Assembly: GCF_900110465.1 (NCBI RefSeq)
Contig: NZ_FODV01000001.1
Span: 434,001 to 498,000, forward strand
Direction: 5' to 3'
Source of the DNA: Halogranum amylolyticum
GTDB lineage: Archaea > Halobacteriota > Halobacteria > Halobacteriales > Haloferacaceae
DNA length: 64,000 bases
The notes under the pieces: model-generated
Database searches by the model: none
What the model was told of the DNA's origin: nothing
The model's input: the letters and a program-made list of their open reading frames with translations, nothing else
Program-made: the position numbers and the translations under genes
Shown: positions 61,969-64,000 of the stretch, one piece after another
Layout of the letters: each line of letters begins with the position of its first letter
Position numbering within the stretch: the stretch's first letter is position 1

Positions 61969-62844
61969 TCACTCGCTCCGCCACCACGTCGGCGGCGACG
62001 GCAGCCGGAACAGCCGCGAGTCGAACCGTTCGGTCCGGACGAGCCCGACGCCGAACGCAGCGGCGACGGCGACGGCCGCCCAGTTGCCGAACCAGGCGTT
62101 GATCCCGCCCCAGAGGATGACGAAGCTCACGAGATCGTCGAGCATGAACTCACAGCTCGACAGTCTCGCGAGCAGGCCGCCGCGGTCGAACGTTCGGTCG
62201 AGGACGACGACGGCGACCGTCGCGCTCAGTACCCACCCGGCGTAGTTCGACAGCGGGACGCCGTAGAACGCTCCACCCCCGGGGTAGACCCAGAAGCCGA
62301 GTGCGACCGCGCCGGGGTCGAGTACGACGTCCATCAGCAGGACGGTGGCGATGACGGCCGGCAGTCGAACCGCCATTCGGTCCGCTCGCGAACCGAGCAG
62401 GAGCAAGCAGAGCAGGTAGGCGTTCATCACCAGGGGGAGAAAGAACACCGGGAGCGCCAGCGGAATCCCGCCGAGCGTTGGGCCGAGCTCGACGCCGTAG
62501 TAGAACTCGCCGTAGGGCCACGCAGTGTGGACGCCGACGTACTCGATGGCGTAAGCGTAACCCACGAGCGCGAGCACCCCGGCGAGCGCCTTCTTCCCCA
62601 TCGTCGGGACGACGCCGGCGACGAGCGGCGCGCGCATGACGACCGTCCCGAAGAGGACGAGGAGGGGGTTGAACGAAAGCGGGTCGGGGAGCCACCCCAT
62701 CGCGCTCGCGACGAGCAACACTGCCCCGTTCAGCGGGAAGAACACCGAGACGGTGAAGCGGTTTTCTCGAATCAGACGGTCGAGCCACGCCTCAGCCTCT
62801 CGTCGCGTCTCCGGGACCGACTCGAAGGCAGTCAGGTCAGCCAT
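61969..62844 (-). CDS. cruF: Bisanhydrobacterioruberin hydratase
   Basis: 291 residues from ATG 62844, about seven spans. Adds water to the C50 chain ends in bacterioruberin synthesis. Family wording: GYAYAIEYVGVHTAWPYGEF, DPGAVALGFWVYPGGGAFYG and VPLSNYAGWVLSA. Overlaps lyeJ by 8 bp; last gene of the cluster. Confidence 0.9.
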   Translation of the reverse strand: MADLTAFESVPETRREAEAWLDRLIRENRFTVSVFFPLNGAVLLVASAMGWLPDPLSFNPLLVLFGTVVMRAPLVAGVVPTMGKKALAGVLALVGYAYAIEYVGVHTAWPYGEFYYGVELGPTLGGIPLALPVFFLPLVMNAYLLCLLLLGSRADRMAVRLPAVIATVLLMDVVLDPGAVALGFWVYPGGGAFYGVPLSNYAGWVLSATVAVVVLDRTFDRGGLLARLSSCEFMLDDLVSFVILWGGINAWFGNWAAVAVAAAFGVGLVRTERFDSRLFRLPSPPTWWRSE

Positions 62845-63670
62845 AGACGACCTCCAAGAGGCCACCCAGCGTCAGCAGCATCCCGACAGCCGTGTTGAGC
62901 ACCGGATACCACCAGTAGGCGCGTTCGACGTCGATGTCGGAGCGCGTGATGCCGAAGACGGCGACCGGGTAGGCGAGCATGAGCGCCCCGAGTCGGAGAT
63001 CGAGCGTCCCGAAGGCGACGGCGGCGAGCAGCCACGTCAGCGCACAGTACCAGTAGGTGCGCGTCTCGCCGAGGTAGGTCGCGGTCGTCTGGATGCCCGC
63101 CTCGCGGTCGGGGTCGATGTCGGGGATGGCCGAGAACGTGTGCATCCCCATCGTCCAGAGCCACCCGCCGACGACGGCGGCCAGCGGCGGATTCGCACCC
63201 GCGACGGTCGCGTAGGCGGCGACACCGGGCAGGATGTACAGCCCGTTCGACAGCGAGTCGAGGAACGGCGTCGTCTTGAACCGCAGCGGCGGGGCGCTGT
63301 ACTCGACACCGAGGAGGAAGAACCCGACCAGCCACGGCCACGCGACGGACGGCGTTAGCGCGAACGTCGCGAGACCGAGCAGCCCGCTGACGACGACGGC
63401 GGCGACGACGGTACGGTCGCCCCGATACCGAACCTCTTTCTCGTCTTTCTTCGGGTTCGCCGCGTCGACGTCGGCGTCGAAGATGTCGTTGACGCCGTAC
63501 AGAAGAACGTTTGCCGGCAGGAGAAAGTAGGCGAACAGCGTGAGGGCTTCGGGGACGAACAGCTCTTCGGGTCGCTCGGCGGCGAAGGCGACGCCGACCA
63601 CCACTGGTCCGGCGAGGTAGAGCCAGAAGCGCGGCCGCGAGAGCTTCAGGAGGTGACGGAGCGTGGCCAT
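62837..63670 (-). CDS. lyeJ: Lycopene elongase/hydratase (UbiA-family prenyltransferase)
   Basis: 277 residues from ATG 63670. Adds C5 units to lycopene ends. UbiA motifs YGVNDIFDADVDAANPKKDE (first Asp-rich) and HTFSAIPDIDPDREAGIQT (second), and about nine spans. Eight bp after crtD; overlaps cruF. Confidence 0.92.
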   Translation of the reverse strand: MATLRHLLKLSRPRFWLYLAGPVVVGVAFAAERPEELFVPEALTLFAYFLLPANVLLYGVNDIFDADVDAANPKKDEKEVRYRGDRTVVAAVVVSGLLGLATFALTPSVAWPWLVGFFLLGVEYSAPPLRFKTTPFLDSLSNGLYILPGVAAYATVAGANPPLAAVVGGWLWTMGMHTFSAIPDIDPDREAGIQTTATYLGETRTYWYCALTWLLAAVAFGTLDLRLGALMLAYPVAVFGITRSDIDVERAYWWYPVLNTAVGMLLTLGGLLEVVYG

Positions 63671-63678
63671 CGTCCGGC

Positions 63679-64000
63679 TCACTTCGCGGGCGTCGTCTTG
63701 CCGACCGTCTCGGCGGTCAGTCGACCGCTGATGAGACACATCGGAACGCCGATGCCAGGCGTCGTGTACGATCCGGTGAAGTAGAGGCCGTCCACCGTCT
63801 TCGAGGCGTGTGGCGGCCGCAGCAGCGCCGTCTGGGTGAGCGTGTGTGCGAGGCCGAGCGCCGTCCCCTGTCGACTGTTGTACCGGTCGGCGAAGTCGTC
63901 GATACAGAACGACTCCTCGAGGACGATCCGGTCGCGGAGGTCGACGCCGGTGTTTTCGGCGATGTCGTCGAGCACGAGATCGCGGTACTGTCGTCGAATC
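63679..64000 (-). CDS. crtD: Carotenoid 3,4-desaturase (CrtI family), C-terminal part
   Basis: Partial: runs off the right edge, last 106 codons visible. CrtI-type end: DIAENTGVDLRDRIVLEESF, GTALGLAHTLTQTALLRPPH and the FAD-binding GLYFTGSYTTPGIGVPMCLI. The position before lyeJ-cruF marks it as the desaturase CrtD of the bacterioruberin pathway rather than CrtI phytoene desaturase; the visible end alone cannot tell the two apart. Confidence 0.85.
   Translation of the reverse strand, partial: IRRQYRDLVLDDIAENTGVDLRDRIVLEESFCIDDFADRYNSRQGTALGLAHTLTQTALLRPPHASKTVDGLYFTGSYTTPGIGVPMCLISGRLTAETVGKTTPAK

Noticed and set aside
1..64000. CRISPR arrays, integrases, rRNA genes, 7S RNA, RNase P RNA
   Set aside because: No regularly spaced repeats with unique spacers and no sequence recognisable as these RNAs or enzymes; tnpB is the only mobile-type gene.

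Overview
The window is chromosomal DNA from a halophilic archaeon (class Halobacteria). The evidence is high-GC coding sequence with strongly acidic proteins, archaeal ribosomal proteins and promoters (TATA-like elements about 27 nt upstream of start codons, suggesting leaderless mRNAs), a C50 carotenoid (bacterioruberin) cluster, methenyl-H4MPT cyclohydrolase without other methanogenesis genes, Tat lipoproteins and a PGF-CTERM surface protein. Gene content fits the Haloferax/Halogeometricum side of the class, but the genus cannot be fixed from sequence reading alone. Most of the window is core genome; the only clear mobile element is a lone tnpB unit.

Layout. 1-8.7 kb: a partial PAS sensor, pyrF, two tiny zinc-finger proteins, a membrane J-domain protein, a GTPBP1-type GTPase, a MinD-like remnant, an unknown gene overlapping mch, a thiamine-binding protein, a YihY-type membrane protein, and two identical tRNA-Gly(GCC) genes with a decayed tRNA-Gly 3' end nearby. 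8.9-21.9 kb: a tightly packed ribosomal-protein operon (S10/spc type) led by a SPOUT methyltransferase gene and containing the RNase P protein Rpp29; secY follows behind a T-run. 23.8-32 kb: small haloarchaeal proteins, an alpha/beta hydrolase, an archaeal ornithine cyclodeaminase, a universal stress protein, a PGF-CTERM surface protein with a membrane partner, and a PurD-like ATP-grasp gene with mosaic base composition.

32-39.8 kb: a ZIP transporter, then the phosphate system: an AbrB-PhoU regulator divergent from pstS-pstC-(mini-ORF)-pstA-pstB and a second phoU. 39.8-47.2 kb: a dodecin-like gene lacking the flavin-stacking Trp and flanked by unusual hairpin clusters (six tandem hairpins between cdc48 and dodecin), Cdc48, LarC, an RNase H-fold-like gene divergent from radB, and a CBS-domain protein fused to a ribosome-hibernation (HPF/RaiA-like) domain. 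47.5-49.6 kb: an IS1341-type tnpB unit with hairpin ends and likely omegaRNA, then about 0.8 kb of non-coding, hairpin-rich DNA. 49.6-56.8 kb: a DHH phosphoesterase, two membrane proteins, two identical tRNA-Val(GAC) genes and a translationally coupled trpDFEG operon preceded by TGTACA-type operator half-sites. 57-60.8 kb: B12-dependent ribonucleotide reductase nrdJ behind a long leader with a short ORF, and two micro-proteins. 61-64 kb: crtB divergent from crtD-lyeJ-cruF, together making bacterioruberin.

No complete new defence or mobile system was found. The best leads are the tandem hairpin array at 40275-40461, which shares arm sequences with 39.8-39.9 kb, the RNase H-like gene beside radB, the CBS-HPF protein, the candidate TRP boxes, and the structured non-coding region downstream of tnpB.
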